A stretch of 64,000 nt of DNA from Sphingopyxis sp. H053. GTDB taxonomy: Bacteria; Pseudomonadota; Alphaproteobacteria; Sphingomonadales; Sphingomonadaceae. The notes under the pieces are model-generated. The model saw only the letters and a program-made list of their open reading frames with translations, had not been told where the DNA came from and did no database searches. The position numbers and the translations under genes were made by a program. Position 1 is the stretch's first letter. The number at the start of each line of letters is the position of its first letter. Location of the stretch: positions 186,001 through 250,000 of the forward strand of contig NZ_LNRU01000007.1 in the NCBI RefSeq assembly GCF_001468225.1, given 5' to 3'. Shown here piece by piece: positions 18,395 through 27,409 of this stretch.

Positions 18395-20052
18395 AGGCCG
18401 AGGCCTATACGCCGAAACTCCTCACGGTCTTTCGCGAGGGTTATTCCGTTGCCGCATTTCGCGCCGATGCGATCGCGGGCCTGACTGTTGCCATCGTTGC
18501 GTTGCCGCTCGCGATGGCACTCGGCATCGCGAGCGGGGCGTCGCCCGACAAGGGGCTGATCACAGCCGTCGTCGCGGGTTTCCTGATCTCGGCGCTCGGC
18601 GGATCGCGCGTGCAGGTGGGCGGGCCGACGGGCGCCTTCGTCGTCGTGATCTTCAACGTCATCGCGAGCCACGGCTATGACGGCCTGTTGATCGCGACCT
18701 TGCTCGCCGGGCTCATCCTCATCGCGGCGGGCCTGCTCCGTTTCGGCCAGATGATCAAATATATCCCGCATCCGGTGGTGACCGGCTTCACCGCCGGGAT
18801 CGCGGTCATCATCGCCTCGAGTCAGGTCAAGGATTTCTTCGGCCTCGCCATCGACGAGGTGCCCGCCGATTTCCTCCCCAAGTGGCAGGCTTATCTGGGG
18901 GCGCTGTCCAGCGCGAACTGGGCCGCGATCGGCGTCGGCGCGGGCGCGCTGGCGATCATCGTCGCGCTTCGCAAATTCGCGCCGCGCCTGCCGGGCTTCC
19001 TGATCGCGGTGGTGGTGAGTTCGCTCGCGGTGGCACTTTTGAATCTGCCGGTCGACACGATCGGATCGCGCTTTCCCGATATACCGGCAGGGCTCCCGGT
19101 ACCGTCGTTTCCCGACATCTCGCTCGTCAAGATCAATGCCGTTCTGCCGTCGGCCTTCACGATCGCCTTTCTTGCCGGGATCGAGGCGCTGCTGTCCGCA
19201 GTCGTCGCCGACGGCATGGCGGGGACGCGGCATCGCTCGAACCAGGAGCTGATCGGGCAGGGCGTCGCCAACCTCGGTTCGGCGCTGTTCGGCGGCCTCC
19301 CGGCCACCGGAGCGATCGCCCGTACCGCGACCAATATCCGGTCGGGTGCGAAGACGCCCGTCGCGGGCATGATGCACGCGGCTTTCCTGCTCGTGTTCAT
19401 CCTCTTCGGCACGGACCTCATGGCCTATGTGCCGATGGCGGCGCTCGCCGCGATCCTGTTCATGGTCGCCTGGGGCATGAGCGAGTATCAACGCTTTCTC
19501 GCGCTGCTGCGGATGCCGAACAGCGACCGGGCGGTGCTGCTCATCACCTTCGGACTGACGGTCCTCGTCGATCTGACGGTGGCGATCGCGGTCGGGGTGA
19601 CGCTCGCGTCGCTGCTGTTCATGGCGCGCATGGCCGAAGCCGTCGAGGTCGACCGGAGCGGCCGCCGCGACGCTGAACTCGATGCCGAAGATCTCGACCA
19701 GCGCGATGACCTGCCGCCCGGGGTCGAGGTGTTCCGGATTGCCGGTCCCTTCTTTTTCGGCGTCGCGGGCGAGCTGCTCGACACTCTGCGCCGCGTCGGG
19801 CAGTCGCCGCGCGTCATCATCTTGCGGATGCGGCTCGTGCCGCTCCTTGATGCGAGCGGCGCGCAGGCGCTTGAGGAATTTGTCCAACAGGCCCGGCTGG
19901 CGGGCGCGCAGGTGATCGTCTCGGGGGTGCAGCCCCAGCCGCGGGCAATGCTCGGGCGGATCGGTCTTGGCGAAGCGGCGGGTCGCATCGCCTATGCGGC
20001 CGATTATGCGGGCGCGCAGGCGCTCGCGATCGATCTCGCGGGTGCGAAATGA
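18391..20052 (+). CDS. SulP-family anion transporter with STAS domain
   Basis: Inner-membrane anion transporter or exchanger of the SulP/SLC26 family (sulfate, bicarbonate or other anions). The membrane domain holds the signatures ALPLAMALGIASGASPDKGL and QVGGPTGAFVVVIF, and the later ATGAIARTATNIRSGAKTPV; about residues 440-553 form a STAS domain (VEVFRIAGPFFFGVAGELLD, MRLVPLLDASGAQAL). It starts at GTG overlapping the regulator stop. The substrate cannot be read from sequence; no carbonic anhydrase is fused or adjacent. Confidence 0.93.
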   Translation: MKAEAYTPKLLTVFREGYSVAAFRADAIAGLTVAIVALPLAMALGIASGASPDKGLITAVVAGFLISALGGSRVQVGGPTGAFVVVIFNVIASHGYDGLLIATLLAGLILIAAGLLRFGQMIKYIPHPVVTGFTAGIAVIIASSQVKDFFGLAIDEVPADFLPKWQAYLGALSSANWAAIGVGAGALAIIVALRKFAPRLPGFLIAVVVSSLAVALLNLPVDTIGSRFPDIPAGLPVPSFPDISLVKINAVLPSAFTIAFLAGIEALLSAVVADGMAGTRHRSNQELIGQGVANLGSALFGGLPATGAIARTATNIRSGAKTPVAGMMHAAFLLVFILFGTDLMAYVPMAALAAILFMVAWGMSEYQRFLALLRMPNSDRAVLLITFGLTVLVDLTVAIAVGVTLASLLFMARMAEAVEVDRSGRRDAELDAEDLDQRDDLPPGVEVFRIAGPFFFGVAGELLDTLRRVGQSPRVIILRMRLVPLLDASGAQALEEFVQQARLAGAQVIVSGVQPQPRAMLGRIGLGEAAGRIAYAADYAGAQALAIDLAGAK

Positions 20053-20148
20053 CAACTGCCCCTGTGAGCGGCAGGCCATTCGCACGCGCCGTTTCTCGAT
20101 CGGCCGGCGGCCGGGAAAACCCAATTCTGACCAAGTCTGGAGAATGAA

Positions 20149-20454
20149 ATGAGTGACAGTGACGACTATGTCTATGACGAGGAAAGCGGCGAGTGGATGC
20201 CGGCGTCGGAGCTTGCGGAACGCAAGGCCGCAGCCTCGCAGGTCGAGGTTCGCGACGCGGTCGGGAACCTGCTCGAGGATGGCGACAGCGTCGCACTGAT
20301 CAAGGATCTCGAGGTCAAGGGCGCCGGCAAGGCGCTCAAGGTGGGGACCGTCATCAAGTCGATCCGCCTGACGGGCGATCCGCAGGAGATCGATTGCCGT
20401 CACGAGAGCATCAGGGGGCTCGTCCTGCGCGCCGAGTTCGTGCGCAAGCGCTAG
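20149..20454 (+). CDS. PhnA/YjdM-like protein
   Basis: Cytosolic protein with the PhnA C-terminal domain (LEDGDSVALIKDLEVKGAGKALKVGT ... RLTGDPQEIDCRHESIRGLVLRAEFVRK). The N-terminal zinc ribbon found in full YjdM/PhnA is absent: the first 40 residues are acidic and have no Cys. Despite the name alkylphosphonate-uptake protein, no role in phosphonate use is established for this family. Confidence 0.85.
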   Translation: MSDSDDYVYDEESGEWMPASELAERKAAASQVEVRDAVGNLLEDGDSVALIKDLEVKGAGKALKVGTVIKSIRLTGDPQEIDCRHESIRGLVLRAEFVRKR

Positions 20455-20610
20455 GTTTCCGGCTTGCGAAGCCTTGTCGTGGCGGCAGCGGCGCGTGGCT
20501 CGTCGCCGGACCGATCGGTGGAGCCGCAACGTTCCGCCGCCCTGCCGGGGCGGATCGACCGGGCTTCGCGATGACGTTCCACCACAATCCCGAGAAGCGG
20601 AACTTGCGAC

Positions 20611-20799
20611 ATGATTCCCCAAAGCCCCAAACCGACCGCACGGAACAGCCGCTTCTATCTGGCTCGCATGCAGGCGTGTCAGACGGAAGCAAACGAGGCG
20701 TCGCTTCCGAATGTACGGGACCGGGCCCTTCGTGCGGCCGTTGCATGGCGCGAGATGTACCAGAAGGCACTGCAGTTCGAGCAGCGGCAAAGCCAATGA
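20611..20799 (+). CDS. Small hypothetical protein (62 aa)
   Basis: Helical small protein reading NSRFYLARMQACQTEANEAS, then RDRALRAAVAWREMY. The arrangement resembles short sphingomonad proteins of unknown role. The ribosome site is weak (GCGGAAC region), so support rests on codon usage and pattern. Confidence 0.5.
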   Translation: MIPQSPKPTARNSRFYLARMQACQTEANEASLPNVRDRALRAAVAWREMYQKALQFEQRQSQ

Positions 20800-20902
20800 T
20801 CCCGGCCACGGCGATCATGACCCGGACGGGGTTCGTTTGGCGCTCCGAAGTCGCCAGCAGCCTGCCCTTCGAACAATCGACACATCCTTGCGGGAAGTGC
20901 GC

Positions 20903-21022
20903 ATGACGATATTCCTGATCATTCTCGTCTCCGTCTTGCTTCTCGCCCTGTTTATCGGCGTCACCATTGCGGGCGGACGGTCGCATGATCGGCAGAACGA
21001 GCGCCGCGACCATGACAGATAG
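20903..21022 (+). CDS. Single-helix membrane peptide (39 aa)
   Basis: One hydrophobic helix (MTIFLIILVSVLLLALFIGVT) followed by a polar, Arg/Asp-rich tail. GGGAAG precedes the ATG. It overlaps the start of the next gene, suggesting co-translation. Function unknown. Confidence 0.5.
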   Translation: MTIFLIILVSVLLLALFIGVTIAGGRSHDRQNERRDHDR

Positions 21023-22013
21023 GTCCGCGGAAGATTTCAAGGTCGAGTTCGCTTGCGAACTCGAAACAGGGGCGGATTGCCGGAGCATCGATCAAGCGGA
21101 ATCCGAACTCGATCGCTTTCTCGATCATCTCGACGATATCGACCGCGAACAGCGTTATTTTGAACGATACGGGACCGAACATTACCACGCGTCTCCGATG
21201 GAGCCGGTCGAACTGGCCGCCCCGCTCGTCTTCGAGCTGGGCAATATAAGGAGCCTCCTCGCAAACTGGGCTTTCGTACAAAGCGCGATGAGTATCGAGG
21301 ATCCGGACATGTTGATCCTCGATTATACGCGCCGGATGATGGGGTTCCTCCTGTTCCATCCCTCTCCGGTGACCATCGAGATCATCGGGCTCGGCGGCGG
21401 ATCGCTGGCAAAATACTGCCACCGATATCTTCCGGACACCTCGATCGTCGCGGTCGAGATCGACCCCGACGTCATCGCGGTCCGGGAGCAATTCTTCATG
21501 CCGCCCGAGAGCGAGCGTTTTGAGATCGTCTGGGATGATGGCGCGGAATTCGTGAGGCGGGATACACGAAGCTGCGATGTCTTGCTTGTCGATGGCTTCG
21601 ACAAGGACGGACAGCCTGCGCAGCTCTGTTCTTCAAGTTTCTATCGTGATTGCCATTCGCGGTTGAAGCCTGGCGGCATTCTCGTCGTCAACCTGTGCGA
21701 TGATTACTGGAAGCACGGTTCTATCCTGGCTCGCATAAGAGAGCATTTCGAATGTACGATCGATCTTCCCATGAAGATAGGGATGAACCGGATCATCTTC
21801 GCATTCAGGGATGGGCGACTCCCTTCGGATCCTGCCGCGCTATTGCAGACCGCCGGCGATCTCGATCACATCCATCCGATATCCTTTTTGCTTTTGGCGA
21901 ACGAAATATCGAACAGCATCAAATCGCGCGATGAAAGGCTTGGCGACAGTTTCGATAGCGACTTTCAGGAAGCGCAGTCGCTGTCGATCGCCTCGCTATG
22001 GTCGGCCGGCTGA
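21012..22013 (+). CDS. Spermidine-synthase-like protein
   Basis: Rossmann-fold protein of the spermidine synthase/polyamine aminopropyltransferase group. The nucleotide-binding core is IEIIGLGGGSLAKYCHRYLP, VAVEIDPDVIAVREQF and DVLLVDGFDKDG, followed by LKPGGILVVNL. The N-terminal 100 residues and the C-terminus are unlike SpeE, and the catalytic Asp region is altered, so the substrate is uncertain; many such proteins are not polyamine enzymes. Start chosen at ATG 21012, which overlaps the preceding small gene. Confidence 0.75.
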   Translation: MTDRSAEDFKVEFACELETGADCRSIDQAESELDRFLDHLDDIDREQRYFERYGTEHYHASPMEPVELAAPLVFELGNIRSLLANWAFVQSAMSIEDPDMLILDYTRRMMGFLLFHPSPVTIEIIGLGGGSLAKYCHRYLPDTSIVAVEIDPDVIAVREQFFMPPESERFEIVWDDGAEFVRRDTRSCDVLLVDGFDKDGQPAQLCSSSFYRDCHSRLKPGGILVVNLCDDYWKHGSILARIREHFECTIDLPMKIGMNRIIFAFRDGRLPSDPAALLQTAGDLDHIHPISFLLLANEISNSIKSRDERLGDSFDSDFQEAQSLSIASLWSAG

Positions 22014-22040
22014 AATTGAGCATCTGCCGACAATCGACCC

Positions 22041-22265
22041 CTATATTCTGATCTGAATGGCCGTCTTGAGCACGCCGCATTGCCCGCATAAGGTCTTGGC
22101 GCGGGTATATTCCTCGCGCTGGCCGAGTTCGCGGGTTACGACATTGGCCTGGCTTCGAACCGACAGGTTCAGCCGATCGGTGACGCAGTCGTCGCAGATG
22201 GGCGAGCCACCGAGGTTCCCTATCAATTGTTCGATCTGTCCGGCTATCGTCATTCGGCGTGGCAT
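22041..22265 (-). CDS. Small Cys-pair protein (74 aa)
   Basis: Hypothetical protein with two Cys pairs, SPICDDCVTDRLNLS and TLCGQCGVLKTAI, about 30 residues apart, which could bind zinc. The central segment (NVVTRELGQREEYTRAK) is charged. Converges on the spermidine-synthase-like gene. Confidence 0.6.
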   Translation of the reverse strand: MPRRMTIAGQIEQLIGNLGGSPICDDCVTDRLNLSVRSQANVVTRELGQREEYTRAKTLCGQCGVLKTAIQIRI

Positions 22266-22564
22266 GGGTCCGTCATAGTAGCGGAGACAGCACGAAGAAA
22301 GTGGCAGCCTATGGACGGCGGTGGTCGTTGCGTGGACCCACAGAAGTTGGCCAGCGCTTCCTCACGGGGTGGCGGAGAAACCTTGATCGGGCCGTCAGGG
22401 CTGCTTCTGTGCACAGTGTTCCAAAAGCCGCCTGGCCGCAAAGCGGTTCAAGAGCGGACGGTCCCTTTGCGGCCAGGTCATATTGTAGCGGGGCCTTGAC
22501 CGGTGTCAGGTCAGGGGTTGGCCCAAACGGGGTAAAAAGCTTGCCGCATAGCGATCCGCGCGGA

Positions 22565-22578
22565 TTGATGCAGATCAA
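22565..22578 (+). promoter_or_regulatory. FNR/FixK box upstream of cytochrome b561
   Basis: TTGAT-GCAG-ATCAA, a perfect FNR consensus site, 46 bp before the cytochrome b561 ATG. The surrounding stretch 22266-22624 contains no gene. Confidence 0.8.
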
Positions 22579-22624
22579 TGTAGCGAGAATTCATACAGGG
22601 CAATGTGATCGCAGGAGCGCCGCC

Positions 22625-23170
22625 ATGACGATTGAGAAAAAATCCGATTCTTACAGTCGGCCATCGATAATCCTCCACTGGCTTACGGTGCTGGTCATCG
22701 CTGCGGTCTACGCCGCTATCGAGCTACGGGAATTCTGGCCAAAAGGCAGTGTGTCCCGTGAAGCGCTCAAGAACTGGCACTTCATGCTTGGACTATCCGT
22801 CTTCGGACTCGTCTGGCTCAGGATCATGGCGCGGCTCATATGGCCGGCACCAGCGCCTTTGGAAGGGCCGGGCTGGCGGAAACTGATCGCAAACGCCACT
22901 CACTTTGCTCTATATCTTCTGATGATCGGAATGCCGATCGCCGGCTGGCTCATCCTCAGCGCTGAGGGCAAACCCATTCCCTTCTTCGGTTTGGAGCTGC
23001 CGCCCTTGGCGGCCCCAAACCATGCACTGGCGGAAGAGGTCGAAGACCTCCACGGCCTAGGCGGCACAATCGGATATTGGCTAATCGGTTTCCACGCAGC
23101 AGCAGCATTGTTTCGCCACTATGTTCTAAAAGACAGTCTTCTCTTTCGGATGCGCTATGCTCGGATTTGA
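22625..23170 (+). CDS. cybB: Cytochrome b561
   Basis: Four-helix di-haem membrane cytochrome that passes electrons from quinol. Haem-ligand His candidates lie in PSIILHWLTVL, NWHFMLGLSVF, ATHFALYLLMIG and LIGFHAAAALF. The 181-residue size is typical. Start chosen at ATG 22625 with AGGAG upstream; a longer frame to 22259 is not credible. The FNR box just upstream implies induction at low oxygen. Confidence 0.92.
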   Translation: MTIEKKSDSYSRPSIILHWLTVLVIAAVYAAIELREFWPKGSVSREALKNWHFMLGLSVFGLVWLRIMARLIWPAPAPLEGPGWRKLIANATHFALYLLMIGMPIAGWLILSAEGKPIPFFGLELPPLAAPNHALAEEVEDLHGLGGTIGYWLIGFHAAAALFRHYVLKDSLLFRMRYARI

Positions 23171-23221
23171 ATGTCCGCGACCCGGTCGTTTCCTGCCATC
23201 CCATCTGGGTCAGCGGCGTAC

Positions 23222-23255
23222 GTCCGCTTTTTGCGATCCGTGCCAAAAAGCGGAC
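23222..23255. repeat. GTCCGCTTTTT...AAAAAGCGGAC hairpin repeat
   Basis: Perfect 11-bp inverted repeat with a 12-base loop, downstream of cytochrome b561 and the DUF1275 remnant. It could also end transcription. Same family as 3858 and 15426. Confidence 0.65.
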
Positions 23256-23273
23256 TGACCGCAGCCGGTCAGC

Positions 23274-23653
23274 TCAGGGCGACAAGGTGGCGGTCAATCC
23301 TTGCCTTACGGGAACGAGGGCGAGAGCGAAGGCGGCGGCGAACCCGATCTTGCGTCGGGAGACCAAGCATGGCTGGCCGAGCCGAAAATGCCTCCGCCGA
23401 CGAGGGCTAGCCAAAGCAGCAGGTATGGATTCCAGGCAGTCGGGCTACCGCCCAATGCCGCACCGCAAACCTATGGCCGAGTTTGGCCAAGATGCCGGTC
23501 ATGAAGGTGACGCTGATACGGACCTCTCCGTCGCGGTGGAAGATCGTGATCGAGGCGCCCGCCCGACCCGAGAAACCCGATGGCATCGACAAATCCCGCC
23601 GGCCCGGCGAGGCAGAATGCCACTCTTCGAAAGCTTCTATCGTACCGGATCAT
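23274..23653 (-). pseudogene. Decayed YoaK-like DUF1275 membrane protein gene
   Basis: Pieces of a DUF1275 (YoaK) protein survive in three frames: MIRYDRSFRRVAFCLAGPAG with FVDAIGFLGSGG, then ITIFHRDGEVRISVTFMTG with ILAKLGHRF, then WNPYLLLWLALVGGGIFGSA and, after another shift, KIGFAAAFALALVPV ending at 23274. About 110 central residues are missing compared with the usual near 240. At least two frameshifts plus an internal deletion make it non-functional. Confidence 0.65.
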
Positions 23654-23834
23654 GGAGTCTTCGATAGCATCGCCGTGCCGGCGATGTCTCTACGCCATTG
23701 TTCGGCGCGAGCGGCCATCACGCTTTCGGTCAGGGGCTGAGATCGAAAGCGGGAGCAAGAGTCCGCTTCTCTGACCGGAGCCTATAGGCCGACCCACATT
23801 TAGCCGACGTCCGTCGCCATCGGGCAGGCGTTAC

Positions 23835-23853
23835 CCTTACGGATGTTTCCGAA
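23835..23853. promoter_or_regulatory. Tandem TNCGTA-type site upstream of BON gene 1
   Basis: CCTTACGGATGTTTCCGAA, closely like the site before the second BON gene (CCTTACGGAAAGTTGCGGA). About 100 bp upstream of the start. Confidence 0.5.
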
Positions 23854-23950
23854 TTGGGGCGGTGCGCGAGGTAGGCGAAGATTTCCGAACCGAACCATCG
23901 GGTCCTGCCGGCCTTTGGCGGGTTGCGACCTTCGGACGAAGAGGAGACAG

Positions 23951-24613
23951 ATGATGTTGAAGAAGACAGACGGGCAGTTGCAGCGCGACGTGATGGACGA
24001 GCTCGAATGGGAGCCCAGCATCGATCATGCCGACATCGGCGTCGCCGTAACCGATGGCGTCGTCACTCTCTCGGGCTATGTGAAAACCTATCCCGAGAAG
24101 ATTGCCGCCGAGAAGGCGACGCGGCGCGTTGCCGGCGTCCGGGCGATCGCCGAAGAGATCAAGGTTCATTTCGCATCCGAGCCCAAGATGGCCGATCATG
24201 AAATCGCCAGGCGCCTGCTCGATATGATGGCCTGGACGGTGTCGATCCCGAACGACAGGGTTCAGGTCAAGGTCGAGCGGGGCTGGGTGACGCTCGGCGG
24301 CATGGTCGACTGGGACTATCAACGCAAGGAAGCCTTCCGGGCCGCCAGCCGCGTTACCGGCGTCGCGGGCGTGAGCAACCTGATCGAGGTCAAGCAGCAC
24401 CCGGCGCCCGCCGACGTGAAGGAGCGGATCGTTTCGGCCTTCAAACGTCAGGCCGATCTCGACGCCGCCGCGGTGACCGTGACCACCGAAGGGGGAATTG
24501 TGAAGCTCGGCGGCAAGGTCAGGGCATGGGCCGAGCGCGGGGTCGCCGAGAGGGCCGCATGGTCGGCGCCGGGGGTCACCCGGGTCGAGGATAATATCAC
24601 GATCGTCCTTTGA
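23951..24613 (+). CDS. BON-domain protein, three repeats (copy 1)
   Basis: Protein of 220 residues with three BON domains in a row (about 5-75, 80-145 and 150-218), each with the alpha/beta pattern ending in GVxxVxNxI. Examples are VAVTDGVVTLSGYVKTYPEK and VKVERGWVTLGGMVDW. There is no signal peptide. BON proteins of this cytosolic OsmY-related type are stress-induced; the mechanism is unclear. GGAG precedes ATG 23951. It is closely similar over its length to the gene at 44140 and shares a promoter motif with it. Confidence 0.9.
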   Translation: MMLKKTDGQLQRDVMDELEWEPSIDHADIGVAVTDGVVTLSGYVKTYPEKIAAEKATRRVAGVRAIAEEIKVHFASEPKMADHEIARRLLDMMAWTVSIPNDRVQVKVERGWVTLGGMVDWDYQRKEAFRAASRVTGVAGVSNLIEVKQHPAPADVKERIVSAFKRQADLDAAAVTVTTEGGIVKLGGKVRAWAERGVAERAAWSAPGVTRVEDNITIVL

Positions 24614-24639
24614 GCGGAGCGATCCCGAAAATACGCTTT

Positions 24640-24671
24640 GCGGCCGCCCTCGAAGCCGGGCGGCCGCTTTT
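24640..24671 (+). terminator. Terminator of BON gene 1
   Basis: Perfect 10-bp stem (GCGGCCGCCC with GGGCGGCCGC, 8-base loop) followed by TTTT, 26 bp after the stop. The convergent NUDIX gene ends 3 bp further on. Confidence 0.8.
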
Positions 24672-24674
24672 GCG

Positions 24675-25142
24675 TCAGTGTCGAAGGGCCAGATAATCGG
24701 CGAGCCGGTCAAGGAACGGCTGCTGGCTTGGAAGCATCATGGCTTCTGCCTCCGCAACCGAGAACCATCGTGCCGCGTCGATTTCGGGAAACGATTGGTA
24801 CAGGCCGCTGCGCGGTGGCCACTCGATCTCGAAGCGATTGCTCACGACCGCGGTAGCATCGAGATCCTGCTCGAGTGCGAAGCCTTCGACGATCTTTCCG
24901 CCAGCCTGCCGGAGCTGGCCCAGCGGAACAAGCGTAGCTTGCAGCGGTATGCCAAGCTCTTCCTGAGCTTCGCGCAAGGCGGCAGCCTCTGCGTTTTCAC
25001 CCGCCGCAATTTCTCCCTTCGGTATCTGCCAGGCGGCGCGGTCGCGCCCACGCCAATAGGGTCCGCCGGGATGGACGAGCAAGACTTCCGCGCTCCCGCC
25101 CTTCAGACGATAAAGCAGTATCCCGGCGCTTCGCGCCATCAT
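24675..25142 (-). CDS. NUDIX hydrolase
   Basis: Hydrolase of nucleoside-diphosphate-linked compounds. The Nudix box is intact: GEIAAGENAEAAALREAQEE then LGI (Gx5Ex7REUxEExGU). The context (AGILLYRLKGGSAEVLLVHPGGPYW ... WQIPKG) resembles the diadenosine-polyphosphate or bis(5'-nucleosyl) type often called NTP pyrophosphohydrolase. 155 residues, full length. Confidence 0.9.
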   Translation of the reverse strand: MMARSAGILLYRLKGGSAEVLLVHPGGPYWRGRDRAAWQIPKGEIAAGENAEAAALREAQEELGIPLQATLVPLGQLRQAGGKIVEGFALEQDLDATAVVSNRFEIEWPPRSGLYQSFPEIDAARWFSVAEAEAMMLPSQQPFLDRLADYLALRH

Positions 25143-25348
25143 TGGCAGCCGCAGCTGTTCGTCGGCATCGGTCGTGTCTCCCGATCATCGCAGCGAGCGG
25201 TTCGGCCCGCGAGGCTTCTGATTCCGCCGCGATGGTGCGGCTGAAATGTAACGCGCCTTCGCGGCCGGGCCACGTGCGGAATCTACGTATTTCGCGGTCT
25301 CACGCTTTCGCTCAATCTCTGACCACGCTTAAGGTGAAGGAGGCCAAT

Positions 25349-25522
25349 ATGGATATGCCCGATGTCGACAAGTCGCTTGCGAAACTCGGCGTGCCGCGCC
25401 GGATGCGCAAGAAGATCGGCCGCGTTTCGCGATCGCCCAAGCTTCGCGCGGCGGCGGCGCTGGTCCCCATTCTTACCGCTGGCCTCCTCGCGGCGCGCAG
25501 ATTTGCACGCAAGGGGTCCTGA
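25349..25522 (+). CDS. Small basic hypothetical protein (57 aa)
   Basis: Starts MDMPDVDKSLAKLGVPRRMR, with a basic region and one weakly hydrophobic helix (AAAALVPILTAGLLAARRFA). AGGAGG lies six bases before the ATG. It forms a pair with the next membrane peptide, two bases downstream. Confidence 0.55.
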   Translation: MDMPDVDKSLAKLGVPRRMRKKIGRVSRSPKLRAAAALVPILTAGLLAARRFARKGS

Positions 25523-25524
25523 AA

Positions 25525-25653
25525 GTGGCGCCATCGAACCCCGAGGATCCGATTGAGCGTGACCGCGAGCACGCGGCTTCGCTCGGACTGTGGCTCGTCT
25601 ATTTCGCTTTCGTCATTCTGGGTTCGGTCTGGTTCTTTCTCTTCCGGCTCTGA
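25525..25653 (+). CDS. Single-helix membrane peptide (42 aa)
   Basis: GTG-started short gene. A charged N-terminus (PEDPIERDREHAAS) is followed by a membrane helix (LWLVYFAFVILGSVWFFLF). AAGGGG lies upstream and the gene follows the previous stop by two bases, supporting coupled translation. Function unknown. Confidence 0.5.
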   Translation: MAPSNPEDPIERDREHAASLGLWLVYFAFVILGSVWFFLFRL

Positions 25654-25709
25654 CCGGCGCCGCCCACGCGGGTGCGGCAAATCCCAGAGCAGATGAGGCG
25701 ACGGCCTGG

Positions 25710-25723
25710 TTGACCAAGGTCAA
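25710..25723 (+). promoter_or_regulatory. FNR-like box upstream of the monooxygenase
   Basis: TTGAC-CAAG-GTCAA, one base off consensus in each half, 59 bp before the monooxygenase ATG. Confidence 0.6.
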
Positions 25724-25782
25724 TGACCTTTGCCGATGCGGTGTTCATGCCTTTCCAAAGATAGAAGTGAAGGGAGCTGTCG

Positions 25783-27336
25783 ATGGCGGAAACTAGTCGT
25801 CGAGGGGGCGCGAGCCAGCCCCGTCCAGTCCATGTCGACGTGTTGATCGTTGGTGCCGGCATCTCGGGCATCGGCTCGGCCTATCATCTCCAGCAGGGGT
25901 GCCCGGGGAAGAGTTACGCGATCCTCGAGGCGAAACCGACGTTCGGCGGGACATGGGACACGCACAGATATCCCGGCGTGCGATCGGACTCGGACCTCTA
26001 CACCTTCGGCTATCGCTTCAAGCCCTGGGTCGGCGCGCCGATCGCCAGCGGCGCCGAAATCCTCAAATATATGGGCGAGGTGATCGAGGAGAACGAGATC
26101 GGGGTCCATATCCACTATGGTCATCGCATTACCGCCTGCCACTGGTCGAGCGCCACCAATCACTGGACGATAGAGGCGGTGCGCGCGTCGGATGGCGCGC
26201 CGGTTACCTTCACGGCCGGCTTCCTGTGGATGTGCCAGGGCTATTATGATCATGAGAAGCCCTATATCCCCGATTGGCCGGGACTTTCGGATTATGAGGG
26301 GCAGTTCATCCATGCCCAGCTCTGGGATTCGGCGATCGATTATGCGGGCAAGCGCATACTCGTCATCGGGTCGGGTGCGACGGCTGCGACCATCGTGCCG
26401 GCCTTCGCCGAAAAGGCGGCGCATGTGACGATGCTCCAGCGTTCGCCGACCTATTTCTACTGCAGCGAGAACAGGAACGAACTTGCCGATCGGCTTCGCG
26501 AGGTCGGAATCGACGAGCCCACGGTCCACCGCGTCGTGCGGGCACAGATCATGCACGACCAGGATCTGATGACACGGCGGTGCCAATCCGAGCCCGACGC
26601 GGTGTTCGAGGATCTGAAAGCGCTGATCCGGGGTTATTCGGGCGATCCCGACTTCAAATTCGAGCCGCATTTCACGCCGAAATACCGCCCGTGGCAGCAG
26701 CGGCTCGCCTTCTGTCCCGAAGGCGACATCTTCAAGGCGGCGACCCAGGGAAAGCTGACGGTCGTCACCGATACGATCGACCATTTTACTGCGACGGGTG
26801 TCCGCACGGTCGGCGGCGAGGAGATCGAGGCCGACATCATCGTGGCCGCGACCGGATTCAATCTGTCGGTGATGGGCGGGATCCCGTTCGATATCGACGG
26901 CGCACCCGTCGATTGGGCGAAGACGATCACCTATCGCGGGATGATGATGACCGGCGTGCCCAACCTTGCCTGGGTCATGGGCTATTTTCGCGCCAGCTGG
27001 ACCCTCAGGGTCGACATGATGGGAGACTTTGTCTGCAACCTCCTCAACCATATGGACGACATCGGTGCGAGGAGGGTCGAGGTCGCGCTCAGGCCCGAGG
27101 ATGAGGGCATGCAGATCCTGCCGTGGATCGAGGAGGATAATTTCAATCCGGGCTATCTGATGCGCGGGCTGGGCGCGATGCCGCGCCGCGGTGACAAACC
27201 CGAATGGCGCCACAATCAGGATTATTGGGCGGAGAAGGACGCTTTCCCGCGCATCGACCTGCGCGGAGCGGAGTTCGTCTACGACGTTGAGCGCTCGGGA
27301 ATGTCGGCGCGCGCCGGTACCGAAGTAACAGCCTGA
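25783..27336 (+). CDS. Flavin-containing monooxygenase, Baeyer-Villiger / EthA-like
   Basis: FAD- and NADPH-dependent monooxygenase of 517 residues. Two Rossmann motifs are present (VLIVGAGISGIGSAYHL and ILVIGSGATAATIVPAF) with FGGTWDTHRYPGVRSDSD after the first, as in EthA-type enzymes. The Baeyer-Villiger fingerprint is seen as YEGQFIHAQLWDS, with Asp where most have Pro, and ATGFNLSVMGG follows. Substrates may be ketones or thioethers and are not predictable. An FNR-like box precedes it, unusual for an oxygen-using enzyme. Confidence 0.9.
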   Translation: MAETSRRGGASQPRPVHVDVLIVGAGISGIGSAYHLQQGCPGKSYAILEAKPTFGGTWDTHRYPGVRSDSDLYTFGYRFKPWVGAPIASGAEILKYMGEVIEENEIGVHIHYGHRITACHWSSATNHWTIEAVRASDGAPVTFTAGFLWMCQGYYDHEKPYIPDWPGLSDYEGQFIHAQLWDSAIDYAGKRILVIGSGATAATIVPAFAEKAAHVTMLQRSPTYFYCSENRNELADRLREVGIDEPTVHRVVRAQIMHDQDLMTRRCQSEPDAVFEDLKALIRGYSGDPDFKFEPHFTPKYRPWQQRLAFCPEGDIFKAATQGKLTVVTDTIDHFTATGVRTVGGEEIEADIIVAATGFNLSVMGGIPFDIDGAPVDWAKTITYRGMMMTGVPNLAWVMGYFRASWTLRVDMMGDFVCNLLNHMDDIGARRVEVALRPEDEGMQILPWIEEDNFNPGYLMRGLGAMPRRGDKPEWRHNQDYWAEKDAFPRIDLRGAEFVYDVERSGMSARAGTEVTA

Positions 27337-27409
27337 TGGCGCGGCCGCGCCGCAAGGCCGGCCGGGGGCACAGGCCCGCCATCCTAACTGCGGCCGTCCG
27401 GAGCGGATC

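Noticed and set aside
17833..20796. A 987-codon open frame on the minus strand
   Set aside because: It runs opposite the SulP and regulator genes, is Arg/Asp/His-rich without domains, and is explained by high GC in the third codon position of the genes on the other strand.
25285..25310. Another TNCGTA-type site before the 57-aa gene
   Set aside because: Only one good hexamer (TACGTA) is present and the spacing to TTCGCGG is too short.
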